From assembly GCA_003427395.1 (NCBI GenBank), contig BFEA01000264.1, positions 997,864-1,032,657 on the forward strand: a DNA stretch of 34,794 bases, read 5' to 3'. The position numbers were made by a program, and so were the translations under genes. Numbering within the stretch: the first letter of the stretch is position 1; every line of letters begins with the position of its first letter. This DNA is from Chara braunii (taxonomy: Eukaryota; Streptophyta; Charophyceae; Charales; Characeae). Below are positions 20,318 through 28,799 of the stretch, in pieces. The notes under the pieces are model-generated. The model was given only the letters and a program-made list of their open reading frames with translations. It made no database searches and was not told where the DNA came from.

Positions 20318-20386
20318 GACACACGCACACACACAGGCACACAGGCACACAGGCACACAGGCACACAGGCACACAGGCACACACAA
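20318..20386 (+). repeat. (ACAGGCAC)n microsatellite
   Basis: About six copies of the 8-mer CACACAGG follow a short CACACA tract. Non-coding. Confidence 0.85.
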
Positions 20387-20442
20387 AAGTCCAGTGCGTG
20401 ACGAAACGATAACCGGAAAGGGAGGAATACCTGGGGACAAGT

Positions 20443-21460
20443 CCCACTTACTCAAACTCTCAATTTCTGGCCACAGATTACTTACATCAACAAGCCGGAA
20501 ACGAGGAAGAATCAGCGTAAGTCGAACAAGTCCCACTTTACCCAAGTTCTCAATTTCTGACCGTAGACTACCAAGATCGACAGCCGGAACGAAGAATCAG
20601 CTCAGCGTAAATGGGACCTAGCCCCTGGATCTGGCAAGTCCCACTAGAGCTCAGCGTAAATGGGACTTGGCCCCTGGATCTGGATACTACACAGACGGGA
20701 CGAGTCCCACTTTACCCAAATTCTCAATTTCTGACCGTAGACTACCAAGATCGACAGCAGGAACGAAGAATCAGCTCAGCGTAAATGGGACCTAGCCCCT
20801 GGATCTGGCGAGTCCCACTAGAGCTCAGCGTAAATGGGACTCGGCCCCTGGATCTGGATACTGCACAGACGGGGCGAGTCCCGGTCTAGCACGTTTTTCA
20901 TTTGTGGCCCTTGATTTCTCCAGACAATCTAAGTCAGAAACGAAAAGGCTCCGTGTGCTCCAGTGTGATTCTCCTGACAACCAACCGTCAGAAATGAGAA
21001 GCTTGCTCCAGCGGGAACAGGCCCCGGGAGCGAGTCCCAGTCCCGGTGCTATCAGGATACTGCAGAGCGGGGACAAGTCCCACTAGAGCGCCTTTTCCCA
21101 TTTGCGGCCCATGATTTCTTCAGACAACCAAGGGCAGAAATGAAAAGACTTAGGGGTGCTCCGGTGTTCTTCTGACAACCTAGGGTCAGAAATGAAAAGG
21201 TACTCCAGCGGGAACAGGGCCCGGGAGCGAGTCCCAGTTCCCGGCGCTAGCAGGCTACTGCACAGCGGGAGACAGCGCCTTTTTTCCATTTGTGGCCCTT
21301 GATTTCTTCAGACGACCAAGGGCAGAAATGAAAAGTGTGCTCCAGTGGGACTCTCCTGAGTCCTGAAAACCTATGCTCAGAAATGAAAAGCGTGCTCCAG
21401 TGGAAATAGGTCCCCCCCGGAGCGAGTCCCAGTTCCTACCGCTAAGTCCCACCAGAGGGG
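20443..21460. repeat. Complex tandem-repeat block
   Basis: Two repeat units adjoin. The first has period 174 (copies from 20531 and 20705, plus a shorter diverged copy from 20443) and carries CTCAATTTCTGACCGTAGAC and CTCAGCGTAAATGGGAC. The second, about 185-190 bp, occurs three times (about 20890, 21089 and 21273) and carries CATTTGTGGCCCTTGATTTC and GGGAGCGAGTCCCAG. Both units are peppered with AGTCCCA/TGGGACT motifs, at least ten in about 1 kb. Open frames here reflect the repeats and are not accepted as genes. Confidence 0.75.
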
Positions 21461-21580
21461 GCTTAGACTGGTTTCTGCCATTCATTCTGAACATCTAACG
21501 GCCACACTTTGGCCATTTTTTTTTATTTTTTTTTTTAACAACCATGTTGAAAAATACTCGAATGGAAGACTAGAGCCCCG

Positions 21581-21675
21581 CTACCCTCTTCACCCGAATA
21601 GAACGCCCGGTCATTATAGCTGTATTTGGCACAACTTCCGGGCCAGATGCGGCGAGAATGACCGGGCGTTTCCTC
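21581..21675. mobile_element. Hairpin MITE, copy 3 (right end lost)
   Basis: The left arm CTACCCTCTTCACCCGAATA continues through GAACGCCCGGTCATTATAGC. The inner part of the right arm (GAATGACCGGGCGTT) is present, but the outer part has been replaced by TCCTCCTCCTGAAAC. Homologous to 16845-16956 along the interior TGTATTTGGCACAACTT. Confidence 0.7.
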
Positions 21676-22210
21676 CTCCTGAAACATTTCCCTAAGAGAA
21701 TTCCGTTCGAAGGGCCTCGCTCCACGACACATGTATTTGGACCTCAGAATAATCCCGACTCCCGATATACATTCAAAATGTTAGACTCGTCCTAATGCAC
21801 CTGGTTGAGAAAGCGTCCTAATGCATGTAGATCGTTGAGCAGTGGAACAAGGCCAAAAAAAATAAAAAATAAAAAAAAATCGGATTATAATGGGGTTAGG
21901 AGGATTGCTATATTCCTCGCTTCCATATATTGACCCTTGCCAGAACTGCTTCGGGAGATCGAACTCTCCACGCGTTCTTGGCCCGGGGAAACAGTTTTGC
22001 CCTTTTTATTTTTTATTTTTTATTTTGTTTTCTAATGCTAACTTCAGAAAGACTAATACAAAGTGTAATTAATAATAGTAAAAAAATAAAAATATCGCCA
22101 TGTCGTGTTCCTTGCCCTTCTTGTGTGCTCATTTTCAACCAGTACCCGAACTAAGTTTTCAGCAACATCCTGCCGTGAACCAAATTGATGCTTCTGCCTC
22201 AATCCTTATA

Positions 22211-22213
<3 letters not shown>
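21676..22213. other. Unassigned region
   Basis: A-rich and AT-rich tracts occur around 21855 and 22000-22100. No gene or RNA is recognised. Confidence 0.35.
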
Positions 22214-22266
<53 letters not shown>

Positions 22267-22384
22267 CTAGCCCCGATTGCAAATAAAATAAAATAGTAAA
22301 AGAAACAAAACGTCCCCCTCATGCAGCAGTTCACGACAGATTTCAGTGACCTTCCCTGACCAAATGGTGCTCTCCTGCCTCTCT

Positions 22385-22469
<85 letters not shown>
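22214..22469 (+). repeat. Two (TC)n microsatellites
   Basis: Long (CT)n tracts occupy about 22214-22264 and 22382-22468, separated by about 117 bp of unique sequence with an A-rich patch. Confidence 0.9.
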
Positions 22470-22471
<2 letters not shown>

Positions 22472-22474
22472 CCC

Positions 22475-22678
22475 CCCGTCAAGGTTAGCATCACCAAACG
22501 AGACCTCACCAACGGGCATACTCCCACCACGTCAGACTCTTTTTGGACCTGGCTTTGGAGGCGCGACATCCACGAAAAGCCCCAGTGTGAGCATGCCCTG
22601 ATCCAAGCAAAAGATTACCACCATTTATTGCAAAAGCTAGAAAGAATGAAAACCGGATACCAGTGTGAAAGCAAATAA
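22475..22678 (+). other. Short open frame after (CT)n, unrecognised
   Basis: After the microsatellite the frame stays open for about 65 codons and includes SDSFWTWLWRRDIHEKPQCE and QKLERMKTGYQCESK before a TAA at 22676. The stop overlaps AAATAAAC. Composition looks protein-like, but the upstream part is only serine/leucine from (CT)n, so a real start is not visible. It could be a terminal exon or a fragment. Confidence 0.2.
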
Positions 22679-22689
22679 ACAGGTTCAGT

Positions 22690-22923
22690 TCAAGAAAAAG
22701 GTGGTGTAAGAAACTGACTCCGCACGAATGGTGATGCCGCCATCGCTAGCAAAGATGCTGCCGTCCCGAATGCTGATGCCGTCCCGAACGCAAATGGGTA
22801 GACCTCTCCCTGTCGATTTCCTACCAGCTGACGAGTGACGTGAGCATAGTCCATCCCGGCGACGGTATCCGGACGAATGTACGGAACAAGCAGAGAGTTT
22901 CGATGGACTCCAACGACTTCCAT
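22690..22923 (-). other. Short minus-strand open frame, unrecognised (77 codons)
   Basis: It starts MEVVGVHRNSLLVPYIRPD and ends in an alanine-rich tail with FGTASAFGTAASLLAMAASP. An FGTA repeat comes from the near-duplicate TTCGGGACGGCA. No known family. It lies just upstream of the truncated hammerhead copy, on the opposite strand. Confidence 0.2.
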
Positions 22924-22964
22924 AGTACATAATGTATTCTCTACGTGGATATATATATGTATAT

Positions 22965-23132
22965 AGGGTTCAGCCTCCTGATGAGTCGGTGAAACTCCGA
23001 CGGAACAGTTTGTCACAGCCCCTTGTATGTTGTCCTCTCCTCCCACTCTGCCTACGGTTGAACTGGCAGCTCTGTTTGACGATATATCCCTCTCTGCCTA
23101 CGGTGTACCGGGCAGCTCTGTTTGACGATATA
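22965..23132 (+). mobile_element. Hammerhead-associated repeat, copy 2, beginning at the cleavage site
   Basis: Homology to the minus-strand copy at 2928-3063 starts at AGGGTTCAGCC (22965), which matches position 3052, the second base after the predicted cut in the intact ribozyme. The 5' strand of stem III and the GUU triplet are absent. The core CTGATGA is at 22978-22984, stem II GTCGG/CCGAC is intact (22985-22989 with 22997-23001), but GAAA has become GGAA (23002-23005). Downstream, a unit of about 47 bp from CTCTGCCTACGGT to GACGATATAT occurs twice. This copy cannot self-cleave as drawn. Confidence 0.75.
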
Positions 23133-23702
23133 TATACTTATATTCTACCACATAAATATTCCACCACCACCACCAAAGACCTTGGGCACTGTTATCACGA
23201 ATAGAATTGTGGCAGTGGGAAAAAAAAAGGGGAAAAAAAAAAAGACTCGTTGCGGTGAAGGGATAGTCTTGTAGACCCTTGCGCTGTCCATCTCAAGAAT
23301 CTGAGAAGTATTTATATTCTGAGAGAGATTTATATTTTATTATGACAACAAGGACGGAAATGGACTTGGGTATATACCCAGAGGAAAGGACGAGGACCAA
23401 TAAATTAAAATAAATAAGATTGCAAAAAAAAAAAAAAAAAAAGGAGAAAGAGGCAATAACAGGCAGGGGCCTAGATTCGTTCCTAAATAAAATAAAATTG
23501 GCACCTTCCTCAATGTACGTCTTACCCCAACAAGGTTGATGGTAGACAGCCTTAACTATTGACATGTCCTTTCGAGTCTAGGCTCTATAGCCTTATATAC
23601 ATTGATAACGATATCTTATCGCGGTGGTGTTCGCATTCGGGAAATGGAAACGGGAAAAACTGAGAATTATTAAAAACAAAAAGAAAGCGTGCAAAGAGCG
23701 CG

Positions 23703-23705
<3 letters not shown>
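23133..23705. other. Unassigned region
   Basis: A CCACCACCACC stretch (23160), A tracts (23220-23245 and 23424-23443) and no recognisable gene. Confidence 0.35.
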
Positions 23706-23921
<216 letters not shown>

Positions 23922-24412
23922 CGATGTGTGTGCACCTAGTCCCATCTCCTCATCCCTCTCCATCACGGCACTTCACCATCTTTCTACAAGCAACACAGGT
24001 AGTGAATCACATCATCGAACTCTAGGGCTGGCGGTATCTAGTTTCTGTATCTCACTTCCACACTAACTTTTCCCTTTCCTATGCCTTTGTCTTCCCTTCC
24101 TATGCCTTTGTCTATTCCCCTATTCTCAGCCGCGCTCATTCAGTTTTCCAACAGCAATCCCTCTCTCTTACGCGCACGCGAAGTCTTTGTGTAGGCCATC
24201 TGGAATTTCAACCGTGCAGATTCAAGGCCTCGTGGACCGCGAAATGAGGTTGGGAGGAATGCAATCATCACATGCAATCAGGCGTGATAGTATACAGAAA
24301 AATCACAGACTTCGACTTCAGACACAGCAGTTGAGGACTGCGGAGCGCAAGGCAACTCTTATGTGCACCACGATGCACAACTGTATTCCTGAAGAACGAA
24401 TAATTAGTATAT

Positions 24413-24705
24413 TCCTCCTCCTCCCTCCTCCTCCTCCTCCTCCTCCTCCTCCTCCTCCTCATTCATCCCAAGCCGTGTCAGACTGTGACAGTTTCTGAAC
24501 AACTTGATCGACTGGTTATGCTGCGCGCACCTGTACCGATCCCCATCCCGCTCCTGCATCTGCATCTGCATCGATCATCTCTCGCCCTCTCCACTTATAC
24601 TTACAATCCTCCTCCTCCTCCTCCTCCTCCTCCTGCTCCTCCTCCTCCTCCTCATCATCATCATCGTCGTCATCATCATGATCACCATCATCTTGCTCCT
24701 CCTCC

Positions 24706-24736
<31 letters not shown>

Positions 24737-24850
24737 ACAGCGTCTGCATCGGAAGTCCACACTCTCGCCCGCTCCACTTCCAATCATCATCATCATCATC
24801 GTCATCTCATTACCATCAGTATGATCATCATCATGGCCATCATAATCTTC
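24413..24850 (+). repeat. (CTC)n and (ATC)n trinucleotide tracts, likely 3' flank of the kinase gene
   Basis: (CTC)n tracts at about 24413-24460, 24606-24650 and 24690-24730 alternate with (ATC)n tracts at about 24650-24685 and 24781-24840. On the minus strand these follow directly after the kinase stop codon, so some may be 3' UTR. No AATAAA is visible for the minus strand here. Poly-proline and poly-histidine frames through this block are repeat artefacts. Confidence 0.8.
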
Positions 24851-27800
24851 TCACCTGATAGAGAAGCGAGAGCGCTTATTGGCCCCTTCTAAGATCAAGC
24901 GAATGGTTTCTGCAACCGAGGCGATCGGAGGCCTGGCCGCTTCATCGTCGTCGGTGCAGCGGCTTGCCAAGAGGAGCAATCTCATAACCATACGTTCTGC
25001 CTCGGATCCCTCCGCCTGTTCCCTCATGGGAGGATCTAGAACAAGGTCAAGCAGGTCGCCATCCACTTCGGCTTCCAGATTTCTATCTCTGAGGATAAGA
25101 TGCACCCAATCTGCCAGTGGCAGGCATCCTATCCCTGTCGGCGCCATCGTAACGGCTTTCTTCCCCGTCAGCATTTCCAGCAAGATAACACCGACGGAAT
25201 AGACGTCGTTCTTCTCTGACGACTGCGCAGCCAAGAGGTACTCCGGGGCTATGGAGCCAAACGTTCCAGTTGACGTTGCCGTCTTCGATATCTCCTCATG
25301 GGTTACGCCGAAGACGTTCTCACAGATTGACGCCCATCCGCAATCCGCAAGGACGGCCCGGACTTCCACCTCGCCGTCTCTCGTCCCTTCACCTGTCAAA
25401 AGCACATTGCTGCTCTTTATGTCTCGATGGACAAAGGGAGGTTGCACCCCGTCGTGAAGGTAGTGCACCGCCTTGGCGATCTGGAATCCAATGCACATGC
25501 GCTCAATCAGCGACAGAGCAGGAGGAAGAAGACTGCCACTACCGCTGTGCGGCATCGAGATGGGCCTTGTGTGCAAACGAGAGTACAGACTTCCGCCTTT
25601 GTAGTACGGGTACACGAGGATACTCTGGTTTCCTTCTTGGCAATAGCCGATGAGATGGGCGATGTTGGCATGATGGAGCCTGCAGAGAGAGTTCACTTCG
25701 TCAAGGAACTGCTTCCGCTTGACCTCCACCAGATTGCCCGTCCATACCTTCATAGCCAGCTCCTCCCCGGCGATGGCGCCTCGGTAAACCTCGCCGATGG
25801 CGCCGCTCATGTGTCCGTTGATAACGACTCTGTGACTGTCAGCGAAGTTGTCGGTGCACTCCGCCAGGCATGCCAGCGTGTACTCCTTGCAGAAGTGCAG
25901 TACCGGCGCCTGTGAGACCGTCTTACCCCCTGGTCCTGATGCCGAGGACGACGGAGCAGCGGTGAAGTAGTGCCCGCCGTCATGCGTTTGTCGAGGAGGA
26001 CAGGCTCGTCGCAACAGCACAAAAAAGCAACCCGCGAACGCAATCACTATTACAGACCCTAACGACAGTCCGACCGCGAGAGGCACCAATGGGGCCGACT
26101 TCTGTCGGCCGTACTCTGCATTCGCTGATGATATGCCAGATCCGCTATCGCTGGACTGCACCCCTAGGGTGCTGCTGGACGGCAATGGTGGCGAACTGCC
26201 AGTAGACTCTGCATTGGTTTGATATGACATTCCCGACGAGCCAGAAGCGAGCACACTAGGAGTCGCACTGGATGGAGGAGGAGGAGGAGGAGGAGGAGGA
26301 GGAGGAGGTGAAAAGGAGCAGGAGTGGAGCGCGGACTGGTTGATTGGCAGTTCGAATATGTCGCCATTACTTGCGCCCACCCAGAGAGCAAGGTTGCCGC
26401 CGGAACGACGAAGGGTCAAGCCGGAGAGTAGACCTTTGCCCTGATAAGTGGCCACGATATGGACGCGCACTGCTTTGCTGCAAGGAGAGTCGACTTGAAC
26501 CCAGTGAAGAAAACTCTTGTCAGTGACGAAGACGTTGCAGCCATCCGGGGTCACCACGAGGTCCTGTAGGTAGTTGAAACTGAACTTGTCATCCAAGCTG
26601 TAGTTGCTTTGATATTCGTAGGCGATGCGTGATAGACTGGCATTAGAGCAATGGGGATCGCTGGGCAGGGACCTGATCCCCTCGTCACTGGAGGAGGAAG
26701 TGGAGGAGGAGGAGGAGGACTCAGAACCATTCCAGATGGTTCGGAAGGACCACACCTCCTTCTCACTACTGATGAAAAAGAGAAAGCCGCCGTTCTTGTC
26801 AAAGCTTAGTGGGCCGATCATAGCCGACGTAATCTCACCGCTGCCATCCCTCACATTCCATTGGTTGCCTGAAGCCGTAGTCTGCAAGGACGTGACGTTG
26901 GGCAGGCCCGATTGTCCGACAGATTGTCCGAAACGTGCGCAAACGAGCAAGGGTGCGCTATCGTTGTTATTAACCATGCACAGCTGCGTCGTGTTCGGCC
27001 GCCATGCCAAACCTTGAAGGGAAGCCGTCGGCTCATTCAGCAAGACGGAGGTTCGAGCCCCTGTTGCTGTTGATACGGACGTCAGGATGTGCAAACCTGG
27101 TGGGTTGTTGTCGTTGGAGGAAAGCACAATGAGGTATTGCCCATCTTTCGACAATTCCACTCCATCTATCGAAACCATCTGTGTGTGGTTTTTCACAGAC
27201 GCAGACTGCACGGCGGATGACGCAGACAGCACGGCGGATGCATTCTTCGGACCGTCATCAGTCCACCAATAGCTGATCAAGCTATCGTTTCCATCCCCCG
27301 GGACTATGGTTGGCACCCGTTCCGTCCCGAGATTGAAATTGGCTTTCCTGAAAGAACGCCTCTCGCTAGTCGGTGCTGCGTTCTCGGGGTTTCCATTTTT
27401 CGAACATCGCTCCTCCAGTATGTAGTAGAGCGTGGTGCCGCTAGGATCGAACAGCATGTTCGAGATATAAGAGGCGCAAGCGTCGGGAGATAGCCTGGCG
27501 ATTGTGTAGATTGGGGGGGGTTTAGTGCTGTTCCCCGGAATCAGATGCATCAGAACGGGTGAAACCGGGGGCCCATTCCCAACAGCAAACGGATGGGGTT
27601 CAAGTAGACTAACGGTGGGCTGAGAAGGAGCCGAGGAGTTGGCTTGCTTCGAAGCCAGCTGACGGTGACCGAATCCCTGAGCGGTGGATGATGCCGTAGC
27701 AACAGCCTTGGCGGCGGCTCCTTGCTTGTACCGGCTGAGATACAGCGAAGTATTGCCACCGTGTTGCACTGAGATCAGGCAAACCAGACAAGTCATGGCC

Positions 27801-27928
27801 GCCACCACCCAACCGAGGATCCACCATAGCCGTCGATGCAAGAGAGCACCGGAGACCGACCTTCCAATGAGCAAAGAGACATCCTCCATGCCCGTCCTCT
27901 CTCCAGGACTCCGCTCGATTCCTCCCAT
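24851..27928 (-). CDS. Receptor-like kinase with beta-propeller-like ectodomain
   Basis: A single open frame of 1025 residues. The frame is open 28 codons further upstream to 28012, but those contain no ATG; the first ATG (27928) has A at -3 and G at +4. The next, at 27889, is also possible. Hydrophobic segments lie at 34-54 (signal anchor or long signal peptide) and 613-639. Between them are about 13 N-glycosylation sequons and repeated blade-like strands (SYISNMLFDPSGTTLYYI near 153, GVELSKDGQYLIVLS near 256, DLVVTPDGCNVFVTD near 456, GLTLRRSGGNLALWVG near 503), suggesting an NHL/SMP-30-type propeller. A 12-proline run follows at 541-552. The kinase (about 690-1015) has Lys727, Glu744, HRDIKSSN (Asp836, Asn841), Asp862, APE 894-896, Asp908 and Arg999. 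It is an RD-type RLK/Pelle kinase, but DFG is DCG and the first glycine of the loop appears to be Met707. Ligand unknown. Intronless. Confidence 0.88.
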   Translation of the reverse strand: MGGIERSPGERTGMEDVSLLIGRSVSGALLHRRLWWILGWVVAAMTCLVCLISVQHGGNTSLYLSRYKQGAAAKAVATASSTAQGFGHRQLASKQANSSAPSQPTVSLLEPHPFAVGNGPPVSPVLMHLIPGNSTKPPPIYTIARLSPDACASYISNMLFDPSGTTLYYILEERCSKNGNPENAAPTSERRSFRKANFNLGTERVPTIVPGDGNDSLISYWWTDDGPKNASAVLSASSAVQSASVKNHTQMVSIDGVELSKDGQYLIVLSSNDNNPPGLHILTSVSTATGARTSVLLNEPTASLQGLAWRPNTTQLCMVNNNDSAPLLVCARFGQSVGQSGLPNVTSLQTTASGNQWNVRDGSGEITSAMIGPLSFDKNGGFLFFISSEKEVWSFRTIWNGSESSSSSSTSSSSDEGIRSLPSDPHCSNASLSRIAYEYQSNYSLDDKFSFNYLQDLVVTPDGCNVFVTDKSFLHWVQVDSPCSKAVRVHIVATYQGKGLLSGLTLRRSGGNLALWVGASNGDIFELPINQSALHSCSFSPPPPPPPPPPPPSSATPSVLASGSSGMSYQTNAESTGSSPPLPSSSTLGVQSSDSGSGISSANAEYGRQKSAPLVPLAVGLSLGSVIVIAFAGCFFVLLRRACPPRQTHDGGHYFTAAPSSSASGPGGKTVSQAPVLHFCKEYTLACLAECTDNFADSHRVVINGHMSGAIGEVYRGAIAGEELAMKVWTGNLVEVKRKQFLDEVNSLCRLHHANIAHLIGYCQEGNQSILVYPYYKGGSLYSRLHTRPISMPHSGSGSLLPPALSLIERMCIGFQIAKAVHYLHDGVQPPFVHRDIKSSNVLLTGEGTRDGEVEVRAVLADCGWASICENVFGVTHEEISKTATSTGTFGSIAPEYLLAAQSSEKNDVYSVGVILLEMLTGKKAVTMAPTGIGCLPLADWVHLILRDRNLEAEVDGDLLDLVLDPPMREQAEGSEAERMVMRLLLLASRCTDDDEAARPPIASVAETIRLILEGANKRSRFSIR

Positions 27929-28249
27929 TATTGTACGGTTGCTTTGTAATTGGCAATCGGCTTGCTGCCGACAGCAAATTGCGTGTAAGAGGCCCCTCTG
28001 CAAGAGGAGCACTCTGTACTTTCCTGATTAGGATGTAATAACAATTGCCCGCAGTCGACTCACTCATAGAGTGAGCACGAACGCGCCACCGACCTCCCTT
28101 CTCATCATTTCTCTCCTTTCCCCTTTGGAAAAGACCATCCACTGGCAGAAGAACCAAAGGAAAACGAAGAGAAGCAATACCAGACAAGAGCGTAGATGGA
28201 CGATCCGCACACGCCTTCATACAGGTCATGAGCTTCGTCTACAAAACTG

Positions 28250-28257
28250 TATATATA
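28250..28257 (-). promoter_or_regulatory. TATA-like box of the kinase gene
   Basis: TATATATA on the minus strand, about 320 bp upstream of the chosen ATG. It would place transcription start near 28220 and give a 5' leader of about 290 bases. Only the motif and its position support it. Confidence 0.35.
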
Positions 28258-28328
28258 TGTGCATACGATCGCACCTCTGCAGCTGCGAAACTGTACAGCT
28301 TCACCATCCTACCATCGTAAAGTGAAAA

Positions 28329-28765
28329 ATCCACATATGCCTGACCCACTCGCTTGCACACCACAGATCTGCCACCTACCCAGTCTCTCTCAAACCCAGA
28401 GCGTAACCTCCCATACCTAGCAGGGATCCCTACCTAGTAACCTAGCTAGTACTACGCCGGTTCTGCGGTCGCGAGACCAGGACTCGATCGCGCGATCGCT
28501 GTGTACAGCTAGCTTCCACCATCACATCATCGCCAGTTCATATAAATCTACATACTCCTGACCCACTCACTTGCACACCTCAGATCTGTCACATACCCAG
28601 TGTCTCTCAAACCCAGAGCAAAGCCTTCCATACCTTGTAACCTAGCTAGGACTACGGTTCTGCGGTCGTGGAACCAGGATTCGATCGCGCGATCGCTCTC
28701 ATACTTCTATCGCACGATCGCTCTCATACTTCTATCAGGCGATCGCTCTCATACTGCGGGACTAG
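28329..28765. repeat. Direct repeat with CGATCGCGCGATCG palindromes, and 25-bp tandem repeat
   Basis: About 28329-28499 and 28546-28696 are direct repeats sharing CCTGACCCACTC, CTCTCAAACCCAGAGC, TAACCTAGCTAG and GGTTCTGCGGTCG. Each ends in the 14-bp perfect palindrome CGATCGCGCGATCG (28485-28498 and 28682-28695). A 25-bp unit, GATCGCTCTCATACTTCTAT plus five bases, then occurs about three times to 28760. It lies 400-840 bp upstream of the kinase gene, so promoter function is possible but unproven. Confidence 0.75.
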
Positions 28766-28799
28766 GAGAAGCCAAGAGTTGGCATGGCAAAATCAACCG

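Noticed and set aside
20318-20386. CRISPR-like array
   Set aside because: An 8-mer microsatellite without spacers; the genome is eukaryotic.
22346-22468. Ser/Leu-rich frames over (CT)n
   Set aside because: They come from the microsatellite. Only the sequence after it was kept as a weak open frame.
22978-23013. Active hammerhead in copy 2
   Set aside because: GAAA is mutated to GGAA and the 5' stem III strand and cleavage triplet are missing.
24485-24892. Poly-Pro/poly-His frame
   Set aside because: Produced by (CTC)n and (ATC)n tracts in the kinase 3' flank.
25270-25915. Plus-strand open frames opposite the kinase domain
   Set aside because: They are mirror frames of a GC-rich coding region.
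27929-28012. N-terminal extension of the kinase frame to 28012
   Set aside because: The first codon there is GTG and no ATG occurs before 27928. A nuclear plant gene would start at the ATG.
27609-28229. Overlapping minus-strand frame of 206 codons at the kinase 5' end
   Set aside because: It lies in another frame over the kinase coding sequence and leader, with no recognisable domain.
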